From Porphyromonadaceae bacterium UBA7207 (lineage in GTDB: Bacteria; Bacteroidota; Bacteroidia; Bacteroidales; Muribaculaceae): a stretch of DNA of 46,858 bases. The stretch's first letter is position 1, and every line of letters begins with the position of its first letter. A model generated the notes under the pieces. That model saw only the letters and a list, made by a program, of their open reading frames with translations. It had not been told where the DNA came from and did no database searches. Location: assembly GCA_002490635.1 (NCBI GenBank), contig DKUJ01000029.1:1-46858 (forward strand), in the 5' to 3' direction. The position numbers and the translations under genes were made by a program. Positions 6,594 through 16,503 of this stretch are shown here, piece after piece.

Positions 6594-9371
6594 TTATTTC
6601 ACGAGCACCTTGCGGCCGGCAACAATGTAGAGGCCGGCGGGCAGGGTGTCGATACCCTGGCCGGGAGCAAGAGTGGTCACATGGCGGCCGCTGAAGTTAT
6701 AAACGGCACGGTAGCCGTTGTCGGCGGGTACGCTTTCGATTTCCTCTACTGACGACTGTGACGCCTTTACGATGTTGAAGCTTTTCCAAGTGTCGGCAGT
6801 GCTGAACGAATCGAAGGCAGCATCGGGCACCACGATGGTGAGTTCTTTGCCTCGCAGAGGAATGGAATTGGTCTTGAAAGCGGGAGCCTCGGTTCCTTCG
6901 AATGCCGACCAGTCGATTTTTGCCAGCACCTCGCAACGGTCGAAAGTTTCTGTAGCGAATGTGAAATTGGATGGCAGAACCACATTCTCGAGTGTGGAGC
7001 ATGCGTAGAATGCAGCGGCGGTCTGGTTGAGGCCTGTGCAGCCGCGAAGGTCGATTTCGGTAAGCGCAGCGCATCCGTAGAATGCCTGCTCGAACGAACG
7101 GAAATTAGCCGCCTGTTCGGCAACCGGCATCACTACTTCGGACAATGCCTTGCAGTTCTGGAAAATACCTTTGGTAATGGTTCCGAAGATACCGGGGAAC
7201 TGTGCCTCCAGGTTTGTTCCTATTGCTATTTCGGCCATGCTCATATCCACTTTTTCAAGCACGGAATTGCCGGTTGTGGCTGCGTTGTTGCCCAAGGCAT
7301 CGCAAAGAGCCTTGAAATTGGTGGTTTCCCAGTAGCCGGTCAATGTCAGTTTCCTTGCGTCCTTGAGGTCGGAAGGAATGGTATTGGCATCGACGGTGTA
7401 CACGCCTTCTTCGGGCTGTCCAACCGCCTGAAGAGTGATGTATTTCCATACTGGCGATGCCTTGAACGATTCGAACACGGCTTCCGGCACCATCATAGTA
7501 ATCTGCGCCTGCTGTTCCTCGGTGAGATTCTCGAAAACCATCGCCTCTTCAGAAATGACAGGGGCTTCCTCGCCGGCAAACAGACTCCAGTCGATAAGCT
7601 TCAGTGCGCTGCAACTGTTGAACAGGAATTTACCGATGGTGAAACTGGCAGGAAGGACAACGCTTGCAAGCTGTGAGCACTTGCCGAAAGCATCCTCGCT
7701 CTTGGTCACATTGGCCCATTTCGACATATCGGCCATTGTGATGGCAGTGCCATAGAACGCGTCGTTGATATTTGTGACACCGGTCAATGCCGATACATCG
7801 CATGCCGTAAGTTTCTCGCAGTTCCAGAAAGCGCCCTGGAGGCTTGTTATATTGGCAGTGGTGGCGTTGGCAGGGAATTTGACAGATTTCAAAGCCTTGC
7901 ACATCTTGAACACTCCGGCGTTCTGCATGCCGGCGGATACATAGAACGATGTGTTCTCGGCGAATGTCACTTCCGACATGTCAACCGTTTCGAGTTTGCT
8001 GTTGCCTACGGGTGGGAAGCCGAGGTTGGCTCCGATGGCCGAGCATAATTTCTGCAACGCTGCGGTGTCCCATTCCCCTGTCATCCTTATCGACACGGCG
8101 TCGTCAAGAGAGGTGGGGATGTTCTCGGCATCGAATGTGTATTCACCCGGCTTGGGAGGCGCGGGCACACCCATCATAATGGGCGTATTTTCGAATGTGA
8201 GGTTGGAATCGTCCACGAAATTGCCCATCTGTCCCCAGCGGTTGGAACCCCATCCATAGAGCACACCTTCGCTGGTGAGAACCGACGAGAATCGCTGGCC
8301 CGACGACAGCTGCACGGATGTTGTGTTTTCAGGCAGGAGAACCTCGACGGGCGTGTAGCTGAACTGATTCATACCCACTTCGTAGGACTCGCCTTTGCCG
8401 TCGCCCAAAGCACCGTTGGCATTTGCGCCCCATGCGAGCACCTTGCCTCCGGCAATAACAACACGCACATACTGGCATCCGCTCAACGCGGTCACCGGCG
8501 CGGAAATAGCGGTCACCTGTGTGGGAACATCCACGTTGGGCAGGGTCGCACCTTCTTCCAGACCGCTCATATCGGAATTGAGTCCGAGTATATTCTCCTG
8601 GTTGTCGCCCCAGGCCCACAGAGTGCCGTCCTCTTTCACGCCATATGATGCATTGTTGATGGCATATACTGCCTGCCACTTGTCATTGCTGATGCGGGTG
8701 GGCACTTTTACACTTGTCTGTTCGTTGATGAGCTGTTTATAGGGAGCGAATCCCCAGCCCCAGAGTGAGCCGTCGTCCTTAAGGGCAAGGACATGTGTGG
8801 AACCTATCGACACCTGTTTCCAGTCGTTGTCGGTGCCGACCCTGATAGGTACGGAGCTGTTTCGGGTATCGCCTTGTCCAAGGCAGAAATCCTCTCCGCT
8901 ACCCCATGCCCAGAGTGAGCCGTCGGTCTTTATGCCCATCACGGTGAAGCACCATGTAATGGATGTGCCGAGCGATTCCCAGTCGGAATCGGTACCGACC
9001 TGCACCAGTGAGGTGTGTTTGGTTACTCCGTCACCGACGCCGGACATCTGTTTCTCATTGGAACCCACAGTCCATAGTGTTCCGTCTTCCTTTATAAAGA
9101 ATCCGCAACCCCTGGCTCCGTAGGCCGCTTTCCAGTCGTTGTCGGTGCCTATCTGAAGCGGTGTGGACGACTGCTTCTGGTCTACCGATCCCTGTCCGAG
9201 CTCGCCCAGTTCATTGTCACCCCAGCCCCAGAGGGTTCCGTCGGCCTTTATGGCGTACACCGTGTTGTCACTCGCCGATACCGTTTTCCATACCGGGTTA
9301 TCGGCTGCGAAAGCCGATGTTGCCAGGCTGAGTGCTGCCGCGGCAAACAAGCATTTAGAAATAACGTTCAT
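6594..9371 (-). CDS. T9SS-exported RCC1-propeller / BspA-like repeat protein
   Basis: 925 residues. After a signal peptide (MNVISKCLFAAAALSLATSAFA) come seven RCC1-type repeats with the recurring L(W/Y)xWGxN core (about residues 25-400), enough for one seven-bladed beta-propeller. Next are two copies of a ~215-245-residue module, each starting (P/E)(G)xYTxDAxxIPxxLxDA and continuing with BspA-like leucine-rich segments (LxxVxLPxxF). The C-terminus (GRHVTTLAPG ... LPAGLYIVAGRKVLVK) is a type A T9SS sorting domain, so the protein is likely secreted or anchored on the surface. A binding or adhesion role is inferred. It is the second gene of an operon, 31 bases after the PKD-protein gene. Confidence 0.85.
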   Translation of the reverse strand: MNVISKCLFAAAALSLATSAFAADNPVWKTVSASDNTVYAIKADGTLWGWGDNELGELGQGSVDQKQSSTPLQIGTDNDWKAAYGARGCGFFIKEDGTLWTVGSNEKQMSGVGDGVTKHTSLVQVGTDSDWESLGTSITWCFTVMGIKTDGSLWAWGSGEDFCLGQGDTRNSSVPIRVGTDNDWKQVSIGSTHVLALKDDGSLWGWGFAPYKQLINEQTSVKVPTRISNDKWQAVYAINNASYGVKEDGTLWAWGDNQENILGLNSDMSGLEEGATLPNVDVPTQVTAISAPVTALSGCQYVRVVIAGGKVLAWGANANGALGDGKGESYEVGMNQFSYTPVEVLLPENTTSVQLSSGQRFSSVLTSEGVLYGWGSNRWGQMGNFVDDSNLTFENTPIMMGVPAPPKPGEYTFDAENIPTSLDDAVSIRMTGEWDTAALQKLCSAIGANLGFPPVGNSKLETVDMSEVTFAENTSFYVSAGMQNAGVFKMCKALKSVKFPANATTANITSLQGAFWNCEKLTACDVSALTGVTNINDAFYGTAITMADMSKWANVTKSEDAFGKCSQLASVVLPASFTIGKFLFNSCSALKLIDWSLFAGEEAPVISEEAMVFENLTEEQQAQITMMVPEAVFESFKASPVWKYITLQAVGQPEEGVYTVDANTIPSDLKDARKLTLTGYWETTNFKALCDALGNNAATTGNSVLEKVDMSMAEIAIGTNLEAQFPGIFGTITKGIFQNCKALSEVVMPVAEQAANFRSFEQAFYGCAALTEIDLRGCTGLNQTAAAFYACSTLENVVLPSNFTFATETFDRCEVLAKIDWSAFEGTEAPAFKTNSIPLRGKELTIVVPDAAFDSFSTADTWKSFNIVKASQSSVEEIESVPADNGYRAVYNFSGRHVTTLAPGQGIDTLPAGLYIVAGRKVLVK

Positions 9372-9402
9372 GTTGAATATCTGATTGAATAGTGTAATCT
9401 GT

Positions 9403-10701
9403 TTATTTTACCACGAATTTCACCGTCTGGCCAAATGCGTTGCGGGCAACATAAATGCCTGGAACCAGAGTGGATGCAGGAATTTCCGCTGTGCCGCCGG
9501 CTATTTCCCCGCTGAGGCAAAGCATACCTCCGATATTGAACACCTCGAACCTTCCGTCGGCACCGGAGAGCACTACCGCGCCGCCTTCCATGCGATAGCG
9601 CATGGCCGGAATATCGGCTACGTCAATCTGGGATACGGAACCTACGGGGGTCTCTCCGCCACGTACCACGGGGCATATCATGAAGCTTCCGTAGTTGCCA
9701 CCGAAGTAGCTCACCGGGCGCAGATAGTCGCTTTCGCCGCTCAGACGAACAAACGAGTTATGTGCAAGCTTGTTGGAAGCATCTTCCGGAGCCATTGTCC
9801 TGTTGGGCATCACGTCCATGAGCATATGGAAATCCTCTGTGGCGGGGTCGTTGCTCCATCCGTCCACGTCGATGAAAATAAGCTGTTTGCCGTATAATTC
9901 CACAGGATTGTCGAATCTCATCTGGATTACCGCACCGTTCTTTACCGGCACCCATACGCCGTCGTCGGCAGTCTTTATGTCCTCGAAATCCACATATCCG
10001 CCTTCGAGGGGATATCCGGTGAACTGTATGTCGTTTTCGCCGAGCAGCGACATCCATGCCCTGATACGGATTTTCGCACCCTCTTTCCAGCGGGTGGGCT
10101 TGGTGTTCAGATACACATTCACACCGTCGAGAAAACCTTCTTCGAGCGACATCATGTAGAAATTGCCCACACCAGCGATGTCGAGCTTGTTTGTACCTCC
10201 CAGACAGCCGTTAGTGGCGCCGAAGTCCTGGTCGTAGAAGTTTGTTCCCAGGCCATAGGTCACCGCCCATTCGCGGCAATCCGCCAGGCACAGCTCGGCC
10301 ACGCCGCCGACTTTGAGTTTCAGATCGGGCTGGTATTCCGAAGTTCCCGAAGGGTAATCCACCGTCAGTTTAGGGAAATCGTAGGTTCCCACACTATTGT
10401 ATCTTACTATAGCGTTCCGCGAAGATGCGTCTTCGATGACACCACCATCTGCCGACCAGTTCCATGCCGAAGGCACGCCCGTGGAGGAATCGATGTATTT
10501 CACCGACTTTTCAGCCGGAATCCACATGAAGGCTCCGTTGTTTACAGGATTCTGTGTGGTGAAACTGGCAACCGGAGTAGGGTCGGTGTCAGTTATGGTT
10601 CCTACGTAACGCAGGGCAGTCGGATGCTCATAGGAAGCTTCCTGTGCAAGAATTCCCGAGAAACATAGCAAGAACGGGAGAGCGATGTAAAATTTCTTCA
10701 T
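9403..10701 (-). CDS. T9SS-exported protein with PKD-like domain
   Basis: 432 residues from the ATG at 10701, where the signal peptide MKKFYIALPFLLCFSGILAQ begins; the frame continues upstream without homology. Residues of about 60-130 form a PKD-like domain (WNWSADGG, NAIVRYNSVGTYDFP). The middle is a beta-rich region of unknown fold containing a YVDFEDIK...WVPVKNGAVIQMRF stretch. The last ~70 residues (FEVFNIGGMLCLSG ... LVPGIYVARNAFGQTVKFVVK) are a type A T9SS sorting domain. It is probably a secreted or surface protein. It is first in an operon with the RCC1 protein and divergent from a TPR/HTH regulator. Confidence 0.82.
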   Translation of the reverse strand: MKKFYIALPFLLCFSGILAQEASYEHPTALRYVGTITDTDPTPVASFTTQNPVNNGAFMWIPAEKSVKYIDSSTGVPSAWNWSADGGVIEDASSRNAIVRYNSVGTYDFPKLTVDYPSGTSEYQPDLKLKVGGVAELCLADCREWAVTYGLGTNFYDQDFGATNGCLGGTNKLDIAGVGNFYMMSLEEGFLDGVNVYLNTKPTRWKEGAKIRIRAWMSLLGENDIQFTGYPLEGGYVDFEDIKTADDGVWVPVKNGAVIQMRFDNPVELYGKQLIFIDVDGWSNDPATEDFHMLMDVMPNRTMAPEDASNKLAHNSFVRLSGESDYLRPVSYFGGNYGSFMICPVVRGGETPVGSVSQIDVADIPAMRYRMEGGAVVLSGADGRFEVFNIGGMLCLSGEIAGGTAEIPASTLVPGIYVARNAFGQTVKFVVK

Positions 10702-10733
10702 CTGAGTTGTTTTTTTACTTGTGATGTCGTTCG

Positions 10734-10765
10734 CAAAATTGATGCAACAGGAAGTTAAAAGCAAA
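10734..10765 (-). promoter_or_regulatory. Promoter for T9SS-cargo operon
   Basis: On the minus strand TTTG (10765-10762) is followed after 20 bases by CAATTTTG (10741-10734), one mismatch from TAnnTTTG. It lies 33 bases upstream of the PKD-protein ATG. Confidence 0.5.
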
Positions 10766-10815
10766 TTATTGCAGTCTACTGAAGGTCTACCGGGCGTGTA
10801 TTTGGCGGAATTTAC

Positions 10816-10823
10816 TATCTTTG
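10816..10823 (+). promoter_or_regulatory. Possible leaderless promoter for TPR/HTH regulator
   Basis: TATCTTTG fits the -7 consensus but ends only 4 bases before the ATG at 10828, so transcription would begin about at the start codon. No well-placed -33 element was found. A GGAG at 10823-10826 also precedes the ATG. Confidence 0.35.
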
Positions 10824-10827
10824 GAGC

Positions 10828-12516
10828 ATGAAATGCCTCCTGCCCATCGTTTTTTTATCAGTATTGCTTATTTCCTGCAGCGAGAACATCAATAGACTTG
10901 AACCGTTCCGTTGGGAATCGACAGATCCGGATTTCGATGCTGTGACATTGGAATTGGAGCAGGATTTCATGGACTATCTGCCGGTCGACAGCCTAAGCGA
11001 GAAGGTGGAGTTGCTCGAACATCTCTCGGAAAGTTGCGACTCCGGCGACGTCAGGCATATACGCAGCCATTACTGGAGAGCCCGACTGCTGTCGCGCGCG
11101 GGATATAAGGACTCGGCACTGATGCTTATAACAACAAGCATGGCAATGATTGATTCCGTTCGATATACCTACGATTTTTTCAGGTTCAGGTCGCTTCTGC
11201 GCCAGATGTCGAAAACGAGGGGTGTGCGGTCGTATCATGAGATCGACGAAGAAATGAGATTCTACAGTTCGGTAGGCGACGCCCCGATGACAGCAGCCAT
11301 CTATATCAACTTCGGAACGAATCTATATCACATCGGGGAACACGACAAAAGCCTTGAATATATGCGCAAGGCAGATGAGATAAACCGTGAATTGGGATAC
11401 CACAAAACCGTGGCGAAAAATGCCATAAACATCGCCAACATCCAGTTCAGGCGTGGCAATTCCGATGAAGGTGAAGCAATATTGCTCGGCCTTCTGGAAG
11501 ACCCGGAAATCACTGGCGATGCCTATGCATACAATCTTGTGCTCCGGAACCTCTATGCGCACACCGACGATGTGAGCTGGCTGCTCATGGCATACCGTAC
11601 TGTCGAGGACAGCGAGGCATACCGCGATATGCAAGGCGAGTACGAGGTGTTTCTCAGCAGCTATTACGACCATAAGGGGCAGGCCGATTCGGCCGTGATA
11701 TTCAGCCGCCGGGCCATGAACAACATAGATTTCGTCGATGACTACGGATACAAAGGACTTATAATGTCGGCCTATGCGTCCACAATGGAGAGGGAAGGCA
11801 AAATCGACAGCGCCCTGCAATACCAGAAACTGTATGTCCTCTATTCCGATTCGGATTATGCCCGGAACCAGCCGGAAGAAGTACTGCGCCTGGCCAACAT
11901 GCGCGAGGTATCGCTGGCAATGGCCCGCGAGAATGAACGCGCACAACGCACAAGATTCTACTTCACAGCAACTCTTTTTGTCGTGCTGCTGTTGGGCGGT
12001 GTTATTTACTTCATGCTTTACCGCAAGCAGAAAAAGCACCAGCTCGCAAGCCGCGACAGCCGGCTCGAGCTGGAAAAGAGCCGGCGCCAACTCCTTGCAA
12101 CCATGCTTGCGATGGAAGACAAGAACAACATGCTCACCGCCCTTCGCGAGGAAATCGAAGGAATGCTCAAGGATGGCATCATAGGGGCCCAGGAAGCCGG
12201 AAGGCTGGAAACACAGATAAAGATGCACATTGCCGGCGGTGAGGAATGGGACACCTTCCAGCAATTGTTCGTGAAGGTGAATCCGGACTTCATTTCCCGC
12301 CTGCATGCGGCATATCCCGCGCTGTCCGATTCGTATGTGCGCCTGGCTACCTACATCTACATGGGCCTGGACAACAACAAGATTGCAAGACTGCTGGTGA
12401 TACGTCCCGAATCGGTGAAGCAGGCACGCTGGAGATTGCGCCGCATGATGGGACTCGATAAGGATACGCCTCTCGACGATGCCATAAAGTCGTTGGGTGA
12501 TGTAAAGACGGGATAG
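10828..12516 (+). CDS. Membrane-spanning TPR regulator with LuxR-type HTH
   Basis: 562 residues. Order: lipoprotein-like signal (LLISC, Cys17); a long helical region with tetratricopeptide-type repeats (about 60-340); a transmembrane helix (about 376-397, FYFTATLFVVLLLGGVIYFML); a basic coiled coil; then a C-terminal helix-turn-helix (about 499-545, DNNKIARLLVIRPESVKQARWRLRRMMGL) of the LuxR/GerE kind. This is a known Bacteroidetes architecture: a periplasmic TPR sensor joined to cytoplasmic DNA binding in one chain. The divergent T9SS-cargo operon is the natural target. The signal sensed is unknown. Confidence 0.82.
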   Translation: MKCLLPIVFLSVLLISCSENINRLEPFRWESTDPDFDAVTLELEQDFMDYLPVDSLSEKVELLEHLSESCDSGDVRHIRSHYWRARLLSRAGYKDSALMLITTSMAMIDSVRYTYDFFRFRSLLRQMSKTRGVRSYHEIDEEMRFYSSVGDAPMTAAIYINFGTNLYHIGEHDKSLEYMRKADEINRELGYHKTVAKNAINIANIQFRRGNSDEGEAILLGLLEDPEITGDAYAYNLVLRNLYAHTDDVSWLLMAYRTVEDSEAYRDMQGEYEVFLSSYYDHKGQADSAVIFSRRAMNNIDFVDDYGYKGLIMSAYASTMEREGKIDSALQYQKLYVLYSDSDYARNQPEEVLRLANMREVSLAMARENERAQRTRFYFTATLFVVLLLGGVIYFMLYRKQKKHQLASRDSRLELEKSRRQLLATMLAMEDKNNMLTALREEIEGMLKDGIIGAQEAGRLETQIKMHIAGGEEWDTFQQLFVKVNPDFISRLHAAYPALSDSYVRLATYIYMGLDNNKIARLLVIRPESVKQARWRLRRMMGLDKDTPLDDAIKSLGDVKTG

Positions 12517-12556
12517 TGGTTGAGAAATTGTTCTTGTACGTGAGGAGGAATTTTTG

Positions 12557-12564
12557 TAATTTTG
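12557..12564 (+). promoter_or_regulatory. Promoter for dnaE operon
   Basis: TAATTTTG matches the -7 consensus, with a TTG about 20 bases upstream (12534-12536). The start would be near 12570, about 74 bases ahead of the dnaE ATG. Confidence 0.5.
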
Positions 12565-12643
12565 AATCTTGAATCGCCCTATCCCGGAGTCCCCGGCAAT
12601 CGGCGGCAGCCAAACTATTGAATAACAACAACTCCGCTCCTCA

Positions 12644-15600
12644 ATGGCAACACCTCCACCATTTGTCCACCTCCACGTACACACCCATTATTCGGTGCTG
12701 GACGGACTGTCGGCAATTCCGGCGCTTGTAAAAAAGGCCGCCTCCGACGGCATGGGTGCTCTGGCGATAACCGACCACGGCAACATGTTCGGAGCTATGG
12801 AGTTTGTGAATGCCATCGGCAAACACAACAAAGGAGTAAAGAGTGCTGTGGCTGAGGCGGAAAGCAAGCTCAAGGCAGCCGAAGAGGCCGGCGATAGCGC
12901 AGCCGCGGAAACAGCACGCACAGAACTGGAAGCGGCACGCAGCCGGAAGCTCAAGCCTATTATCGGCTGCGAAATGTACGTGGCGTCAGGCGACATGCGC
13001 GAGCGTTCCGACAAAAAAGATACAGGCAGGCACCTGGTGGTACTTGCCAAGAACGCCACCGGCTACCGCAACCTCATAAAGCTGGTTTCCAAGGCATGGA
13101 CCGAAGGCTTCTATTTCCGTCCGCGCATCGACAAGGCACACCTTGCCGAACACCGCGAGGGACTGATTATATGCTCGGCATGCCTCGGCGGCGAAATTCC
13201 GCGCCTGCTGCTGGCCGGCGACACAGCCGGTGCCGAAGAGGCCGTGAAGTGGTGGAAAAGTGTATTCGGCGACGATTACTACATCGAACTGCAGCGCCAC
13301 AAGGCCACAGTGCCACGCGCCAACCACGAGACATACCGCCTGCAGCAGAGCATAGAGCCGCAGCTTATCGACATCGCCAACCGGAATGGTGTCAAGATTA
13401 TATGCAGCAACGACTGCCATTTTGTCGACGAGGCCGATGCCGAGGCACACGACCGCCTCATATGCCTGTCGACAAACAAATTCCTCAACGACGAAACCCG
13501 CATGCTCTACAGCAAGCAGGAATGGTTCAAGACACGTGCCGAGATGGAGGCCATCTTCTCCGATCTGCCGCAGGCGCTGGCGAACACTACGGAAATTGCC
13601 GCCAAGGTGGAGGAATACAGCATCGAGCATGCTCCCATCATGCCCTTCTACGCCATACCCGCCGAGTTCGGCACCGAGGAGGAATACCGCAGCCGCATAA
13701 CCGAAGAGGAGCTTTTTGCCGAGTTCACCGGCGATGAGCACGGAAACACGGTGCTTTCGCGCGAGGCCGCCGAGAAAAAAATAAAGGCTCTCGGTGGCTA
13801 CGACAAACTGTACCGCATAAAATTCGAGGCCGACTACCTTGCCAAGATAGCATTCGAGGGCGCGCACCGCCGCTACGGCGAAGTACTGTCGCCGGAAGTG
13901 GAGGAACGCATACGCTTCGAGCTGCACATAATGAAGACCATGGGCTTCCCCGGCTACTTCCTCATCGTGGAAGACTTCATACGCCAGGGACGGGCCATGG
14001 GCGTGAGCATCGGCCCGGGGCGTGGGTCCGCGGCCGGCTCCGTAGTGGCATACTGCCTGGGAATAACACAGATCGACCCGCTGAAATACGATCTTCTGTT
14101 CGAACGCTTCCTCAACCCCGACCGCATATCGCTCCCTGACATCGACATCGACTTCGACGACGACGGCCGCGAGGACGTGCTCAACTACGTGACCGAGCGC
14201 TACGGCGCACCCAATGTGGCGCACATCATCACATACGGCACCATGGCAGCCAAAACGTCCATCAAGGACGTGGCGCGCGTGATGAACTACCCCATCGACA
14301 AGAGCAACGCCCTCACCAGGCTTGTGCCCGACCACATGCCCATCGACCCGCGCGACCCAAAGAAGGAAAAGGAGCTGAAACAGACGGTGGGCAACCTCAT
14401 CGACTATGTCGACGACTTCAAGAAGGCCATGGCCGACCCCGAAGTGGCGCAGATTATGGAATATGCCCGCAAACTCGAGGGTACAGTGCGCAACACCGGT
14501 GTGCACGCATGCGGTGTGATTATCTGCCGCGACGACATCACCGACTGGGTGCCCGTGAGCACCGCCCAGGACAAGAACGGCGACCGCATTCTGGTGACAC
14601 AGTACGAAGGCAGCGTTATCGAGAGCACCGGCCTCATAAAAATGGACTTCCTCGGGCTGAAAACGCTGTCGATCATCCGCGACGCAGTGGCCAATATCAA
14701 GGCACACCGCGGCATCGACATCGACATGGACACCATTCCGCTCGACGACAAAGCCACCTACGAACTCTACAGCCGCGGCGCCACCGTGGGCACATTCCAG
14801 TTCGAAAGTGCCGGCATGCAACGCTACCTGCGCGAGCTCAAACCCACCGTGTTCGAGGATCTCATCGCCATGAACGCCCTCTACCGCCCGGGGCCGATGG
14901 AGAACATACCCGAGTTCATCGAGCGCAAACACGGCCGACATCCCATAACCTACGACATCCCCGAGATGGAGAAATACCTCTCGGACACCTACGGCATCAC
15001 TGTGTACCAGGAACAGGTGATGCTTCTGTCGCGACTGCTCGGCGGCCTTACCCGCGGCCAGAGCGACACCCTGCGCAAGGCAATGGGTAAAAAGCAGATC
15101 GAGAAAATGAACGAGCTCAAGGATATTTTCATGGACGGCGGCCGAGAGCGAGGACACAACCCCGCCATCCTTGAAAAAATCTGGAAAGAATGGGAGAAAT
15201 TCGCCTCCTACGCTTTCAACAAGAGCCACGCCACCTGCTACAGCTGGGTAGCTTTCCAGACCGGATTCCTGAAAGCCAACTACCCTGCCGAGTTCATGGC
15301 CGCGGTGCTGAGCCGCAACATCAACGACACCAACAAGCTCACCACCTACATGGACGAGTGCAAAGCCATGGGAATAAGCGTGAAAGGCCCCGACATCAAC
15401 GAGAGCGGCATGTCGTTCAGCGTAACCTCCGCCGGCGACATACGCTTCGGCCTCAGCGCCATCAAGGGAGTCGGGTCCGATGTGGTGAACAAAATAATAT
15501 CGGCACGCGCCGACGGACCGTTCAAGGACATCTACGACTTCGTGGAACGGGTGCCTTCGGGGGCCCTCAACCGCCGAGTCTTCGACGGCCTTACACTGGC

Positions 15601-16462
15601 CGGAGCCTTCGACTGCTTCCATGGCATAAAGCGCGAGGACCTGGTGGCCGAAATAGGAAAACGCGGCGAGACCGCAAGTGAAATACTGCTACGCTATGGC
15701 GGCCAGTACCAGAACGCGCGCACCACGCAGTCGGCCTCGCTCTTCGGATTCGACGACGACAGTCTTGTGGAAGCCAGCCGCCCGCCATTGCCCCACGCTC
15801 CGGAATGGAGCGACCTGGCGCGCCTGAACCGCGAGCGCGAACTCGTGGGCATGTACCTCTCGGCACATCCGCTGGATCCGTTCCGCGTGGAAGTGGAATA
15901 CGGCGCCGACTGCTCCATTGCCGAAAAGAACGAAATAACACAGCCCATGCAGTCGCTGGCAATAGCGGGAATGATCATGGAGGTGAACGAACGCACCACC
16001 CGCGCCGGAGGCAGCATGACAATTGTGAAAATAGAGGACTTCAGCGGCTCCACCGACTTTGCCGTGTTCGAGCGCCAGATGGCCGGGCTCGGAGGACTGC
16101 TCGTGCCGGGAACACCTGTTATGGTGTACGGACAGCTGAAAACCGACCGCAACGGCGCCCTGCGCTTCAATGTGGAGAAAGTGAGGCGCCTCGCCGAACT
16201 GCACGGCCGCCTGTTCCGCACACTGAACATAATCCTGGAGCCCTCGCAGGCCGACACCGTGGCCGCGCTGCTGGAAACGCCCGTAAAGGACGGTTCCGAG
16301 GTGGAACCGGTCGATGTGGTCATAACAGTCCACGACCCCGGGCTTCAGCGGAAGCTCACCTTCAACACCACTGCCAAGGTGCATCCCACGGCCGAATTCG
16401 TCCGCAACCTCAGACACGCCGAGGTGGCTTTCCGGCTCGAACGAAGCCGCCAGGCAATGTGA
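12644..16462 (+). CDS. dnaE: DNA polymerase III alpha subunit
   Basis: 1272 residues, a full-length DnaE1-type replicative polymerase. The N-terminal PHP domain starts HVHTHYSVLDGL and includes ITDHGNMFG; a ~40-residue Ala/Glu-rich helical insert (about 62-103) separates it from KPIIGCEMYVA. The palm contains GPGRGSAAGS and the catalytic PDIDID (498-503). Later come the fingers and thumb, a helix-hairpin-helix segment, and an OB fold near MQSLAIAGMIMEVN. It catalyses chromosomal DNA synthesis as part of the holoenzyme. A thioredoxin gene follows 41 bases later, an arrangement common in Bacteroidetes. Confidence 0.98.
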   Translation: MATPPPFVHLHVHTHYSVLDGLSAIPALVKKAASDGMGALAITDHGNMFGAMEFVNAIGKHNKGVKSAVAEAESKLKAAEEAGDSAAAETARTELEAARSRKLKPIIGCEMYVASGDMRERSDKKDTGRHLVVLAKNATGYRNLIKLVSKAWTEGFYFRPRIDKAHLAEHREGLIICSACLGGEIPRLLLAGDTAGAEEAVKWWKSVFGDDYYIELQRHKATVPRANHETYRLQQSIEPQLIDIANRNGVKIICSNDCHFVDEADAEAHDRLICLSTNKFLNDETRMLYSKQEWFKTRAEMEAIFSDLPQALANTTEIAAKVEEYSIEHAPIMPFYAIPAEFGTEEEYRSRITEEELFAEFTGDEHGNTVLSREAAEKKIKALGGYDKLYRIKFEADYLAKIAFEGAHRRYGEVLSPEVEERIRFELHIMKTMGFPGYFLIVEDFIRQGRAMGVSIGPGRGSAAGSVVAYCLGITQIDPLKYDLLFERFLNPDRISLPDIDIDFDDDGREDVLNYVTERYGAPNVAHIITYGTMAAKTSIKDVARVMNYPIDKSNALTRLVPDHMPIDPRDPKKEKELKQTVGNLIDYVDDFKKAMADPEVAQIMEYARKLEGTVRNTGVHACGVIICRDDITDWVPVSTAQDKNGDRILVTQYEGSVIESTGLIKMDFLGLKTLSIIRDAVANIKAHRGIDIDMDTIPLDDKATYELYSRGATVGTFQFESAGMQRYLRELKPTVFEDLIAMNALYRPGPMENIPEFIERKHGRHPITYDIPEMEKYLSDTYGITVYQEQVMLLSRLLGGLTRGQSDTLRKAMGKKQIEKMNELKDIFMDGGRERGHNPAILEKIWKEWEKFASYAFNKSHATCYSWVAFQTGFLKANYPAEFMAAVLSRNINDTNKLTTYMDECKAMGISVKGPDINESGMSFSVTSAGDIRFGLSAIKGVGSDVVNKIISARADGPFKDIYDFVERVPSGALNRRVFDGLTLAGAFDCFHGIKREDLVAEIGKRGETASEILLRYGGQYQNARTTQSASLFGFDDDSLVEASRPPLPHAPEWSDLARLNRERELVGMYLSAHPLDPFRVEVEYGADCSIAEKNEITQPMQSLAIAGMIMEVNERTTRAGGSMTIVKIEDFSGSTDFAVFERQMAGLGGLLVPGTPVMVYGQLKTDRNGALRFNVEKVRRLAELHGRLFRTLNIILEPSQADTVAALLETPVKDGSEVEPVDVVITVHDPGLQRKLTFNTTAKVHPTAEFVRNLRHAEVAFRLERSRQAM

Positions 16463-16503
16463 CATCAAAAAATTCAACAGAAAACCAACAACACAAATAC
16501 AAT

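Noticed and set aside
12986..15622. Antisense open frame of 878 codons inside dnaE
   Set aside because: High GC and codon bias in dnaE make long antisense frames; the translation is His/Val-rich with no family match. Similar shadows lie opposite glgB, the receptor gene and others.
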